Shown: positions 39,414 to 51,431 of the stretch, one piece after another
How positions within the stretch are numbered: position 1 is the first letter of the stretch
Layout of the letters: every line of letters starts with the position of its first letter
Assembly: GCA_006176705.1 (NCBI GenBank)
Contig: QRFJ01000381.1
Location: 985,923-1,049,922, forward strand
Reading direction: 5' to 3'
Length of the DNA: 64,000 nt
Source of the DNA: Cocos nucifera
Taxonomy: Eukaryota > Streptophyta > Magnoliopsida > Arecales > Arecaceae
Translations under genes and position numbers: made by a program
Notes under the pieces: model-generated
Seen by the model: the letters and a program-made list of their open reading frames with translations, nothing else
Database searches by the model: none
Told to the model about the DNA's origin: nothing

Positions 39414-41316
39414 ATGCAGCAGATGCCTAATAAGAAGCCGAAGCAAGCGGGTCAGAATGGAACGCAGTTCTTTAAGATCCTGCTCCCGGGTTTCCTTGAT
39501 AGGCTCGTACGTCTTCTCTTCCTTCCTACCTCACTTACCATTTTCTATTCAACCTTCTGCTTTCATGATTTGGTAGCTAGAGGAAGGAAGCTTGTTTTAG
39601 GTTGGGTCATGTGAAACCTAAACTTCTCCAATGAGAAGCTTAGTCCACTACCATCATGGTCCTATGCTACTGGTTGTTCTTTTGGTTCCCCACACCTATA
39701 CTCCTCTATGGCTTTTCTTGGCTTGTTCTGAGAAGAGCGAGATTGCCGAAAGTGATAAGTTTTATATGCACCTACTTGACGATTTCCGAGTATCTCTTTC
39801 TCATACTGCTGCTCTAGCCATGGTGGATCAAAATTTCTGTTTTGGTACGAGGGTTGCATTTTAGTGCCAGTGGTTTAGGAGCACCTTAACATTATAACGC
39901 AAGCATTTTGATGCATCACAGATCCATTAGCTTGTTTGCTAATAACTCAATAAATCAAAGAGGCATGCTCTTCATTGCACAATATTTTGATTACATATAA
40001 ATTCCCTAATAAAATTTGAGACATAACCCCGTGGTAGATGCTAAATAAGCTTTTAATAGTTACAGTTTTCTTGGCTGTACGGTACTCTCGAGAGACTTCC
40101 TTCAAAAGGTATTTTCGAGAGACTTGACCATGAAACAATTTGTCTCTTTTGCAGCATATACCTCACGATTTTATCAGATATTTCATCAGGGAGAAGGTCG
40201 ACAAGGCCAATACTGCAGTCTTGAGGAGCCCTCTGGGCAAATCGTGGCATGTAAAAGTTCATGGAAATTTTAAGGACATGTACTTTGGAGAGGGCTGGCA
40301 GGATTTTGCTGTAGCACATGATTTAAGTGTGGGTTTCCTCTTGGTATTCAAGTATAGAGGCAACATGGAATTTAAGGTCACCGTATTTGATCTGAGTGCC
40401 TGCGAGAGAGAGTATAATCCCTTTGACGCAAAGTATGGCTTTATCATCAAGTTAATTATTAATTTTATATCTTCCAGATCATAACTCATTTGTTTTTTTT
40501 TTTTTTTGTAATTTTTTGGCTCATTGGCATGTGCGAATGCGGCTGGAGTACATATTCGCAGCTGTAGTTCAGATACTGGTAGGAGACCAAGATCCGGTTC
40601 TTCCGAGCAGTTGATTGCCGAGCACAAGAAGTTTATAGCGTACTTGAACAAACAAGTCGCGATCAGAGATTTGAAACCTGTGAAGAAAGTGTACGAAACT
40701 AGAAGCTGTTGCTCACTTGGACCACATTTCAAGACCATTATAAAGCATTATAACCTTAAGTTAAAACCCTACATGGTAAGTGGTATTATTTCCCTCATTT
40801 TTATAGTAACTTCTAGGAACTTGGCTCCTGCAAGTGTTGGTTTGCTGGAACAAAAGTTAAGTTCTACCGATGAGTGGTGGATCTCATTAGTATAATTTTT
40901 TCCATCTAATCTGGTACAATTGTATCGGAATTAATGCCAGCCGGTGGCGGCATAGCATCCGTATTGGCATCATGAGCATCACAATTCTGCCATACGTATG
41001 GGCTTTTTATTATTATTATTGTTTCAGTATGTCAACTTGACTAATTTTTGAATGGGGACAGAATGTTCCGACTATATTTCAAGCATCCTGTAGCCTCTCA
41101 AGCAAACGTCAGGTGATCCTGAGGGATCCACAATGGCAGCTGTGGCCGGTGAGACTTTATCACAGAAGGCGGAACACCATGGTCCAGACTCATTTTGGTT
41201 CTGGTTGGCGGGAGTTTCATATGTACAACAATCTAAAAGAAGGCGACACCTGCATCTTTGAGATTATTCCAGAAGACCAAAATGACATCATGCATGTCCA
41301 CATATTCAGAAAATGA
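39414..41316 (+). CDS. B3 domain protein, REM-type, with two B3 domains
   Basis: Four exons, 39414-39506, 40155-40432, 40562-40775 and 41062-41316, join in frame to 279 codons plus TGA. B3 domains are plant-specific DNA-binding folds, and REM proteins are nuclear. The first B3 starts in exon 1 (FFKILLPGFLDRL) and continues in exon 2 (HIPHDFIRYFIREK, then SWHVKVHGNF and GEGWQDFAVAHDLSVGFLLV). A charged linker (about residues 124-165) leads to the second B3 (GPHFKTIIKHYNLKLKPYM; then VRLYHRRRNT, FGSGWREFHMYNNLKEGDTC and a final HIFRK). Introns are GT-AG. The start chosen, ATG at 39414 in context ACCATGC, gives a short basic N-terminus usual for the family. An in-frame ATG at 39309 would add 35 residues. 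Target genes are unknown. Confidence 0.88.
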
Positions 41317-42914
41317 CGGATGCCAAGGCAACTGCTTTGTAACATATGTTTTATCTTATGTTCGGTGGAGTAGAAGATGTGTCATATATCTAATGAAATA
41401 TAATAACTACGAAAACATATCCATAATGCAAAAACCATTAGTAACCAAGTGAAAAATTGCTGAAAGTGCCAGTTTTATCGAGATGGTATCGGCTGTTGGT
41501 GGTTGTAAAACGTGTTCTATAACCTTTTTCACTAGGATCTAGGAGTTTGATAAAATTTAGAGAGCCACCCCTCATTTATACGCGATAATCTATGCGCCTC
41601 TTCAATCCAACGAAAAAAAAAGGGGGTCATTTTGTATCGCATGTGCTTTGTTAACCATGGAGAAGAATCTCTGTTTCTCTGTTCTACTACATTAGTCCAA
41701 GATTGGATAACTCATAACATAAGCAGCTAGTTTACGGGCACCAAATTTTTTTTCAACCACTATCATAAGGCAATAGATTCACTCACCAGGGTTGTATGAC
41801 TGCCGTCGCGCCTTGGTCTTATATGCTCCCGAAGTAACGTAGATTGGTGCCTTTTGTCGCGTCTTTGGTCAAAGTGGACTCTGAGTCTAAACTCTACATG
41901 CGAGAAAGACCCGAATACACCACCCTCTTGGCCTGAGAAGTCGAGCAGGTGCTGCAGGTGGATGCGCATGAGCCATCATTTCGCGCACATTGATACAGAA
42001 TTTTATTGATGCTCTCCTCTTAAAACTGCCAAACAATTGCAGTTCGGCACAAATTTTCCTAGAAATTCATTTGTACATAAATCTACAAAAATACGCAATA
42101 AACCAAGAGTACGGAGACTAGTCTGGATGGAAACATGGCTTGTTTAGGCTCATACGTAAGGAAACTTTTGGAGTCTTACATAAAACATTATTAAATTCAG
42201 CTTTAAAAAAACTATTTTATATATATTTTGATTCTCATCCATTTTCACTCTCCCAGCAATCCATTATCTTGAGGCAGAACCACATTATCTAACCGAACAC
42301 AGTATGATGATAAAAAACAGTTGCCGTCCAGAAAAAAAGACAGGAAATCACTAAATCTGTACATAGAAAAACATGGAAAACTGAGGGGGGAAAACAAAGG
42401 CACTGAACCACTGAATGGATATTCCATGGATTAGATGTCAGTAAAACTGCGTCTTAAAAGAAATAGTTCTGTCCAGAACCTAGACAAATACTGACATCGC
42501 CAAACCTGTACAAACTAGTATAAATGCCGATGTACTGAAGGTGGTTGGAAAGACGAGCTCCTGGGTGAGTGCTACCAACTGAATAAGCAGGAAATAGTGC
42601 AATTATTGTTTGTGGGTCCTTGCATAAATTATTGTCAAGAAATGCACGTTGAACACAACTTAAACGAGGTTCAAAACATGTCTGAAAGGAAACCATCCAG
42701 TAAAATGGTAAATTTCAGAAAACATTATTCTCAGAAACTTAAATTGGACGGTGACTTGTTAACAAAATTTAACATGGTAAATGCCTTCATACAATAGTAT
42801 AAGATAAGGCATGTGGATGATAGAATCATGTTCTGATCTTGAATAGTTTAATGTTTCATATGGGATTGGCGGATCTTCGAAATTCATTTGTAAAGTTCAA
42901 TAGAATATTATGTT
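41317..42914. other. Intergenic, no gene recognised
   Basis: Holds the probable 3'UTR of the B3 gene (AT-rich, 'aatgaaatataataa' near 41392), then unremarkable sequence. Short frames near 41763-41969 and 42454-42696 (minus) have no recognisable family. Confidence 0.5.
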
Positions 42915-43019
42915 GTTAAAATCCAACCTAAAAGCTTAAGTTAATAAGTGGATGGGTCCACGAGCATATAAGCACCACTGAAGTCCTCAACCTATCAAAT
43001 GTAGGACTATTTCTCAACA
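42915..43019. repeat. Short dispersed repeat, unit 1
   Basis: Shares with 43145-43245 the order 'taa(a)gtccaa', 'aggtggatggg(t/c)cca', 'acataagcac(c/t)act', 'caacctatc', 'tgtgggact' and 'tcctcaaca'. The two units lie in the same orientation about 125 bp apart. Confidence 0.75.
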
Positions 43020-43144
43020 ATGCCTCTCACGTATGGAGCTCGAGGGATGGAACCATAGATGGATGTAAGGGGAGACACATGGATTAGTAATTGGAAGCAT
43101 GAAGATATTGGTAGGTAAGAAGGATCATGGGCTCTGATACCATG

Positions 43145-43245
43145 TTAAAGTCCAATTCAATAACTAAAGCTAATAGGTGGATGGGCCCATTGGTACATAA
43201 GCACTACTACAGTCAACCTATCCAATGTGGGACTCTTCCTCAACA
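43145..43245. repeat. Short dispersed repeat, unit 2
   Basis: Second, better-preserved unit, preceded by 'gggctctgataccatgtt'. This phrase and the 'tccaatgtgggactcttcct' end are typical of a short plant interspersed sequence. Function unknown. Confidence 0.75.
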
Positions 43246-43677
43246 CATGCAACTAATATTCTGCTCAGAATCAAGCACCAATGAAAGCATATTAATCGAC
43301 CTAGATTGCTCAAACAGTTTGCTACCTCTTGGACAGGCAAAAAACTCAAAGTCAAGCCAAAACAAGGGTACCCATCCAGTACAGGTAATGATATATCAAG
43401 AGAAGACCCGTCGAAAGACCTCTTGGAGCCTCCACTGGGTAGGTTGGGCATGGTTATCTGGATTGAATTTGGGAAAATGGTAGGAATTGCTGCTTGGCTA
43501 CAGTCTGACTTGCAGCAAGGTGGGATCACTGTTGCCCTGTCCAGGCAGCGCAAACAGTCCTTTCCAGCTTAATCTTGCAAAAAGGAATCCTGGGGACTCA
43601 GTATATCATCCATGAGCAACCTATGTATGTATATACATATCTATGCAGATGCATATAAAAAGCTATTAGCTTTTACT

Positions 43678-43892
43678 AAGTTTTGGGCAAAAAGACAATA
43701 TAGCCCACCAGACTGTGGCTGATTGTGGGTCTTTCTTTTTCTTGTTTGTTCCTTTAGTCCCTCCACTTCTCTGTTTTTTTTTAAATTTTTCTCACATTTC
43801 ACTCTGTAAATATCTGAATATTGAATAAATGCTGGGTGGCTGTGTGCCTCCCTTAAACCTCAAAAAAAAAAAAAAAAGTTTTGGGCAAAGAG
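43678..43892 (+). mobile_element. Retroposed (processed) fragment with poly(A) and target duplication
   Basis: The insert (about 43692-43875) ends with AATAAA (43824-43829) about 35 bases before a run of about 16 A (43862-43877). It is bounded by the direct repeat AAGTTTTGGGCAAA (43678-43691 and 43876-43889). These are the marks of LINE-mediated retroposition of a polyadenylated transcript tail. No A/B box of a tRNA-derived SINE is evident, so a 5'-truncated mRNA 3'UTR is favoured. The parent gene is unknown. Confidence 0.75.
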
Positions 43893-45921
43893 ATCAGTTT
43901 CAGATGAAACCAGCAGAACTGGCCTGAAATTGAATCAAAATGGACCGAAACTATCAAAATTTAAGCAGTTTCGGGCAGTGAAACTTCACCCTTGGCTGAT
44001 TATATCTGGCAAGCTTCTTGACATGTGCCTCAACGTATCAGCAATAAATCAGCATTTTTTTATTAAATTAAAATGTTGTTGCATCATAGGATGGATTGTC
44101 ATTTCAGTTATAAGATGGTTGAGATTCCAGTCTGCATTCAGTCGTATAAAAATTTCACTATAACCATATAGCGCCAGTATTTCAGTTTGTTATCATCGCT
44201 TACATTACTCTAGCCAGAATAAGAAGACCCAATATGTCACTGTCCAACTTTATGCATACAAGTGATGCTATATTTATTTATTAGATTAAAATCAATCAAA
44301 TAAGGTGGAAAGAAAATGATACAAATGAAACTAACACAAGCGTTTCTCTTTAAACTTTCTTGGAAAAAATTTGAGAATAGACTCTCTCACCTTAAAAAAA
44401 AGGAAAAAAGAGCCTTAACCACCTTTGGAACATTAATCTTAAGAATATATATAGACATCTCAAACAGTAATTAGAAAAGTTACCTAGAATGATTTTAGTC
44501 CTTAAACACAGCTAAACTATGGTAAGGAAAAAAGTTTTCAATCTTTCAAGATTCAAAGTCTTCTCCAAACACAACCAGATTCCTCATTTAATAGAGGGAA
44601 GATTTGGACAATGAAAGATCATGCCTTGACCAGATTATACTTCTCGAGATGCCACATTTTAGGCAAGATACCTATTGAAAGCTTTACAGGAATGAGATAC
44701 TTCAAATCATCCTATTTCAGTAAATCAGATAAATTAGTTTATGAATTTGACAAAATATATATAGGTATTAAAGTTTCTTGCTACACAGTCACAGTACTTA
44801 CAGATATGCGTGATCAAAGATGATATTATTACTTCTACAATGACATACGCACTTGAAGATGGCACAGAATATGTCACCTGGTATGATAGGTAAACCTTAT
44901 GTTAGCTTCACTCTAAGGATTCCAATGCATTAGGGCATACATTAGCTTCTGATTCGCCTGTCCTATCACAAAAGGAAAAAATATGCCTTGTCTTAACCAC
45001 TTCTACAGAACAATTACTTCCAAAGATGATACTGATGACAACATATAGATGTAGGCTAATCTTGGACAGAGAATATAAGATGGCCCGGATGGTGCTTGCA
45101 CTGACCATATACGTGACTTAATTTTAAATGTTACACCATGCATGCACCCACAAAGATATGTACATGCATATAGGCACATATACACATATATATGTGCATT
45201 TAATGTTAGAATCGTGCATGCACTGAGAGATATAAATATATACATGCACATATTTATGCATGCATTTATGAACTAAAAATTTATAAAGATGCCTGAAAAG
45301 AGAAGAAAAGAAGAAGAAGACATTGGATAAACTAAATACAAAGGCAACTGTTTCCAAGGTTTGCAGTACCAATGCATACTATACCATGCTAGTACCAAAG
45401 CGATACTTGGCACAATGGGCATATGGAGTCACTGAACCAATCACCATACTGGCATATTGACACCGCACAACACGGTATCCATGCAAGGTCTGCTACCAAG
45501 ATTACAAACCTTGACTAATTTCATCTTCCCCATTGACATGAACAATAAGGATGCCAATTACAACACAAGCTTCTCTCACATGCAATGGTCACAGCTATTC
45601 ACAGTTCCACCCAATGATAGCACAGGCATACAAGCTTCCTCTCACGCACATTGCACATCATACAAAACAGCTAAAAATCTCAATTTAGTTTAAATATCAT
45701 GGATACATTTCGATTAGGGTCATGAAATTCATGTTAAAAATCCTATTCCATAATTTTGGTCATAAAAGCAATAAAGGAAATGGAATGTGAACAAAAGAGA
45801 AAAGAGTTAAATTTTAAACTTAGAGCAAGAATATTTTCATTAAGGACTTCCAAGAAGCTTGTATAATACATGTAGGCGACCTGATGAACTACTGAGACAA
45901 AATTGAATTATGAGAACAGCA

Positions 45922-46029
45922 ATTTGAAGTCACAAGCAACTCAACTTATCAGCAAAATATTGTAAAATGACTCTTATTTGAAGTCACAAGCAACTCAACT
46001 TATCAAAAAAATATTGTAAAATGACTCTT
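45922..46029. repeat. 54-bp perfect-register tandem duplication
   Basis: Units 45922-45975 and 45976-46029 both read 'atttgaagtcacaagcaact' followed by 'caacttatca', 'atattgtaaaatgactctt', and differ at very few bases. The second unit ends at the splice donor of exon 6 of the EER5-like pseudogene. Confidence 0.95.
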
Positions 46030-46031
46030 AC

Positions 46032-48916
46032 CTGACCTTGTCTCTAGCTCAAAATTCCTCAAAGTCAAATATTCGAACAGTTTCAATACTTCTTATGACA
46101 CCGCTGCAACCTGTGCCAAGCTGCTGACTTTCAAAAATTAGCATGGAATTAATGCACATGTGCATGCACAGATGCACACAAGCAATGTCCCAAAAGATAG
46201 AACCAGAATAAAGACTCAGACAGAAAGTTAAGTACAGACAGGAAACAACCTTGAAGTATATTTTGAATAATTGGCAGGTCACATATAAAGCTCCAACATG
46301 TTTGGGGCCTTCACCCTGAAAAAGTCAACGCCAACCAAGATCAGTGCACTAAAGGAAGTAAAGGAACATAAAGATCAAAGTATGAACAGACAGAACTCGT
46401 GAAGACCAAAGAGTAAAGAAGCTGAAATTTGATGATCATAATCAAAATAACAAAGAATCCTGTCAAAATCAATGCGTAGATGCATCCATCTTCACGAGCA
46501 ACCAAGAAGAAGTAAATTAAAAAGTAATGGATCATAGGAGATGAATTAATTAACATGTAAGTGTTCATGAAGGCAAAAATGATCAGGGAGCTATCTAATT
46601 AAAAAAAAAATAAAACATATGAAGGTGTCCATCAAGCTAGAAAGTCACTAGCAAGATAAATTAATTGATTTAAGATGCATCTTTAACATTAATCAGATTT
46701 GGTTAGTTCTAAATTGGAGAAATAAGGATACTTTTCTTTCCTTCCTTCTTTACATGAAAGAAATTACTTCTGCTGCTTCTTCCAACAAGCCCACCGCGCA
46801 CCCCCACCCCCCCTTCTCTTCTCCTCCCTTTTTTTTTCCTTTTTCTCCCTCTCCCTTTCCTCCAACCTCCTTGTTTTCAGTTTTATTTTTTTTAAAAAAA
46901 ATCTTAGGCTAACAACTTTCAGGCAGTCTGGATCATCACCTCCATTAATTGTTCCATTCCTGTTAGTAGTTTACCAAAAAAAGAATATGAAGATCTAAGA
47001 TCTAGGCATGCAACAATTCAGAGTTAAACCCCATAAAACACATCTAGGGCTCAGATTGTTACCTAGACACCCTTTCCCTTCCTCTCAAATATATGATCCT
47101 TGGAAAAAATATGATCTGACAGAAGAAGGATATTGATTAAGTTCCTTCCATATGCAGAACTTCACAGAAGGAAAGAATTGAAGTGTCACAAGTTTCTTAT
47201 CGAAAAGTTTGCAACCTCTCAAAACCTATGCCATTGTGCACTTCCCAATTATTATATTAAGCCCATACCTATGTTAAGCCTTGTAAGTGAAGAAAAAGAG
47301 CAAATGTGATACTGGTTCATGCCAACTCCAAAGTAAACTTACCAATTAAAAGATCAACATAGGAAACTCACCCTAGGCTGTGCATAAATCAGTCAAGTAT
47401 ATTGCCCTAACCAAGACAAAATAAAATTTGCCTTGAGTCCGGTTCTCTATAGGGTTCGCCAAACTGGACGCTGAATAACTATTATCCTTGATCTTTCCAA
47501 GCCTGCTCCTCATCATCGCAATGAGACATTGTAACCATTTTATGTTCAACTCCCATCTCTCTTCCAAAGGAAGATAAGAATTCACTTTGATCCATTGATG
47601 CACTCTAAACTGCTGCCATTCCACTTGAGTTCCCACAACAACAAATGAGACAGATTTGGTGGCCAACCAACCTAGCAATCACTTTACTACAGTCATGATA
47701 CTTCTCCCTTGCATGTGTGCCTCGTGTGAAATACCTGAAACTAGAGTCCCACTGGTGCCCAAGAAAGTTCTGAAATAATCAAAGATGAGAGATTTATATA
47801 GCACAAGCTCTCTAGTTTCAGCAGATCTTAAAAAGATTTCTGGTGGGTTGAAGCAATCTCATAAGAGAGATAGCAAAACTCCTCTCTGATCTATGATATG
47901 GAGGACTTCTCTTCTAACATTTCAAAGTAATTCGATCACATAAATATGTAATCAAAGAATGTGCTAGCAAAAGCAATTATTTTATCCATGCAACAACAAT
48001 TATACTGTCGATTCAATGGATGCAACAAAATAGGATATTATTAGTGTTATTATTATTATTATTACCATTACTATTACTACTATTATTACTACTGTAATAT
48101 TGTTGTTCTTATTGTTACTATTATTGTTATTGTTACCTCTATTACTATTCAATTGCAGAACCATCAGCAAGAGCCCTGAAGACCTTCACCTTCATCCGGA
48201 AGGAGCTGGCCCTCCTGCAGCTTCTCCGGATTCTTCCCACACGACGACAGCTCTCTGTCAGCCTGAAACAAAAGAATCCAAAATCCATAAACTACAAGTA
48301 ATCACAAAAGCGAAAAAGGTGGGGCAACAATCAAAGCACGCACCCTCTCGACAAGAACCCGTATCTCAAGAGCCACTGCATGCATCGCTTCCATCGCCCA
48401 CCCGTGTCCCACTTCCGAAATTCCTGCAGAAAACCCACTGAAACTCCAACATCAAGCAGTGAGCTGGATAATAAGACGGTATCGAGATTGCAAGAAGTAA
48501 AAGAATAAAAGAGCGAGAGAGAGCACTTTGCGGCCTTCTCGAAGGCAACGTAGGCGTCGATCTCGGTAGCTCTGAAGGCATCGGAAATGAGGAATGAGGA
48601 TCTCTCCGAGCTGGGAGAAGATGAGGATCTGCTCGAGTCTTGTTGGTCAGGAACCAAGTTTAGCTCTTAATTGGAAGAGAGCCATTACTAGTACACAAGG
48701 AGGGTTAAGATATGAGGGGGGAGAGAGGAAGGGGGGAAGGAAGACTTGGAAGACATTGAGGGCGTCGGCGAGGGAGAGGAGGTGGGGGGAGTTGGACGAG
48801 ACGGCAAGGAGGGGCTTCAGGGCGGAGCCGTCCCGGCAGGCGACGGCGTCAGAGAAGCGAGAAAGATGGTCGGTAATGCGGTGGCGGTCTTCACCCATGC
48901 TCAGGTGCAGCGCCAT
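46032..48916 (-). pseudogene. EER5/Thp1/PCID2-like gene, decayed (TREX-2 mRNA-export subunit family)
   Basis: Six exon-like blocks align in order with the plant EER5 (Thp1/PCID2, PCI-domain) family: 48916-48746 (MALHLSMGEDRHRITDHLSR to SLADALNVFQ), about 48640-48527, 48437-48344, about 48262-48162, 46315-46250 (EGPKHVGALYVTCQLFKIYF) and 46120-46032 (VIRSIETVRIFDFEEF). Lesions: in exon 2, SQLGEILIPHFRCLQSYR and TEIDAYVAFEKAA lie in different frames (break near 48570). In exon 3, LQEFRKWDTG and WAMEAMHAVALEIRVL are one base apart (break near 48400). In exon 4, an extra base falls near 48210 between NPEKLQE and ASSF. In exon 6, TGA at 46051-46049 replaces a codon before ARDKV. The C-terminal half of the PCI region was not found downstream. 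Introns are retained, so it is not a processed copy. Assembly indel errors could explain the frame breaks but not easily the stop and the loss of the 3' half. Confidence 0.78.
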
Positions 48917-49078
48917 GGGCGTACGGACGAGTCGCCGTCGCTCTGGGCCTCTGGCTGTGGCGGCGGTAATGGTACCGGCGGCTAGAGAGGGGAAGGTCAG
49001 CTTGCGAATCAGGCCCGAATCAGAATCGACCCTTCAACTAAGCCTCGGAGTCCTCGTCGCCTGGGAGCCCCGTTCTCT

Positions 49079-49802
49079 GAGCCCCGCCAAGCTTTTGGAA
49101 GAAAAAAAAATAAAAAATAAAAAATATTTTTTTAAAAAAAAAAAATATTTAAAAAAAATTATTTTAAAAAATAATTTATTTTTAAGTGATAGTAAAAATA
49201 GTTTTTCTGTTTTAGAGAGAAAGTAAAAAATTTAAATTTTTTTTCAAAAGCAAAATTAAAAAATTAATTTTTTAAAAATAAAAATATTTTTATTTAAAAT
49301 TATTATTTACTATAGCTATCCCTATTTATTTTCATCTAATACTTTCATTATTTAGTGAATGATATATTTTGATACATATATATTAACATATAAAAATTAT
49401 TTAAAATATTTAATATATATTATCTTTGATTCAATTATATTTATATTGGTTCAAAATTTTAATATATTTTTTTATTATTTTATTTTTTATTTTAATTAAA
49501 TAAAAAATAAAAAATAAATTAAAATTAATCATAATAAATATTTAAAATTATTTATCTATTTAAATTATATTAATTTTAAAATAAATCTATACATGCTTTT
49601 TTTTCATAATTTAATAGTTAAAAATATTTTTTTTGAAAGATTTGCCAAACACAAATTGCTTCTCAAGTACTGATAAAAGTACTTATCAAATGATTTTGCC
49701 AAATATAAATTATTTTTTCTTCACAGCACTTTTTTCTGAAACTTTATTTAAAAAAATAATTTTAAAATAAGCTGATTTTTACAGCTTGGCCAAATAAGCT
49801 CT
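49079..49802. mobile_element. MITE-like element beside the EER5-like 5' end
   Basis: The left end reads GAGCCCCGCCAAGCTTTTGG. The reverse complement of the right end reads GAGCTTATTTGGCCAAGCTG. They share an imperfect inverted terminus (GAGC, about 5 variable bases, then GCCAAGCT). The interior is AT-rich with paired 'aagtactt' and 'tttggcaaa' words. No coding capacity, and no clear target duplication. Confidence 0.6.
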
Positions 49803-50229
49803 AATTTTTCTTAGAACAACCTTCAACGATAATATTGATGGCAGCTAATAAAAATCATATCAGGCGGATCTAATTTTATATTATTTTTTAATATTTTAAA
49901 AAATAAAACTTAAAATTCAATAAAAATTGGATTATTTTTCTACCAACGAAATTCTTTAGATCAATATCTAAAATAATAAAAAAATAAAATAAAATACATA
50001 TCTGTAAAAGGTTCTTCGTGACCATCTTTTTTTTTCTTCTTCATCGATTCTTTTCATTCATTATCTTCATCATCAAGCCATTTCTTTTATCCATAAGATC
50101 TTTCTTTCGAATCCCTCTCTTCTTTCAAACTCCACGTGCATTCTCTCCTATGTCTTTTTCTATTTCTCCTCTTTAAAATTTTTCTTTTTTTCTAAAATCT
50201 TTACATCTAAAATTTTATAAAAATTGTAA

Positions 50230-50790
50230 ATCATTTTATCTAGAGATGTGTATTGAAATATCGGATGAATATTTGTATATATATGTATTAACTGATTATA
50301 TACTATATATTGATAAATACTAAGTTCGATGAACTATCTATCAATTTATTATGTTGTGTATCAAAAAAATTTATAGTACATATCTAATAAGCCATTTAGT
50401 GTGTATTATTTGATCATGTGTTGTATATTGATGAGTACTATATTCTGAAAAATTATGTATCATTTTATCTAGAGATGTGTATTTAGACATTGGATGAATA
50501 TTTTGCTAAGTGTGTATTAAATGGCCATATACCTTATACTGATGAATATTAAGTTCAGTAAACTATGTATCAATTTATCTATAGATATGTATCGTTGTTG
50601 CATGTGTATCAAAAAAGCTTATAGTATATATCATCTGATTATATACTATATATTGGTAAACTCTACATTCTAAAAACTATGTATCGATTTATTTATGGGT
50701 GTGTTGACTTGTTTGATAATTTATTTATTTAGTATATATTATATGGTTATATAGTATATATTACTAAAAAATATATGCTGAAAATGAGAA
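50230..50790. repeat. Degenerate tandem repeat, ~222-bp period
   Basis: Units beginning near 50233, 50457 and 50680 repeat 'tatcattttatctagagatg' followed by 'tgtat', 'ggatgaatattt', 'gattatatactatatattg' and 'actatgtatcaattta' words. Half-unit similarity hints at an older ~110-bp period. Non-coding. Confidence 0.75.
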
Positions 50791-51385
50791 AGAAAGAAGA
50801 TGCCTTAATCATAGGATTAATAATTCTGTTAATAGAAAAGTCTTTAACTTTAAGAGTTATTCTTTAATATTAGTGTTAAAAGAAATACGGTAAACTATTA
50901 AGTACCCCATATGATATTTTATAGTATCTGTTCCATATGATTTTTGTAATATGGAGCCAAATATGTAACTGACCATTAAAATTCTAAATTTATTGTTGCT
51001 GATGGACCTATCTTTATGAGGTCATCAAGCTTGTGGCCAAGTTGTGGATGGTCTGAGAGGATATTATGCATGCAAGATGGATCTTGAGGACTAATTGATT
51101 AATTATTAAGATAAACTTTGCCACTATTGTGAGTTGGATGCTAAGGTGGGCTAGCTCCTATTCCAAGCATTCACTCACGATATTTAGAGATTTGTACAAG
51201 GCCGCATTTTCATGGATATTAGATATGTTTATTATGAGATGAATAGCAATATGGACTGGATAGCCAATTATATTGTCTAAGGGATTGTATGGACTAATAT
51301 TTTTATTTTGCCTTTGTCATTTTTAGATACTCTTTTTTCGAACTATTTTGGCTGTATTCATATTTGTTTCATATATGAGTGCCCT

Positions 51386-51431
<46 letters not shown>

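Noticed and set aside
47373..47678. 101-residue minus-strand frame in the long intron of the EER5-like pseudogene
   Set aside because: It does not match the missing PCI region, and no family was recognised. It may be a transposon relic but cannot be supported.
48594..49226. 210-residue plus-strand frame
   Set aside because: It overlaps antisense to exons of the EER5-like pseudogene and runs into a poly-A/T tract; no domain signature.
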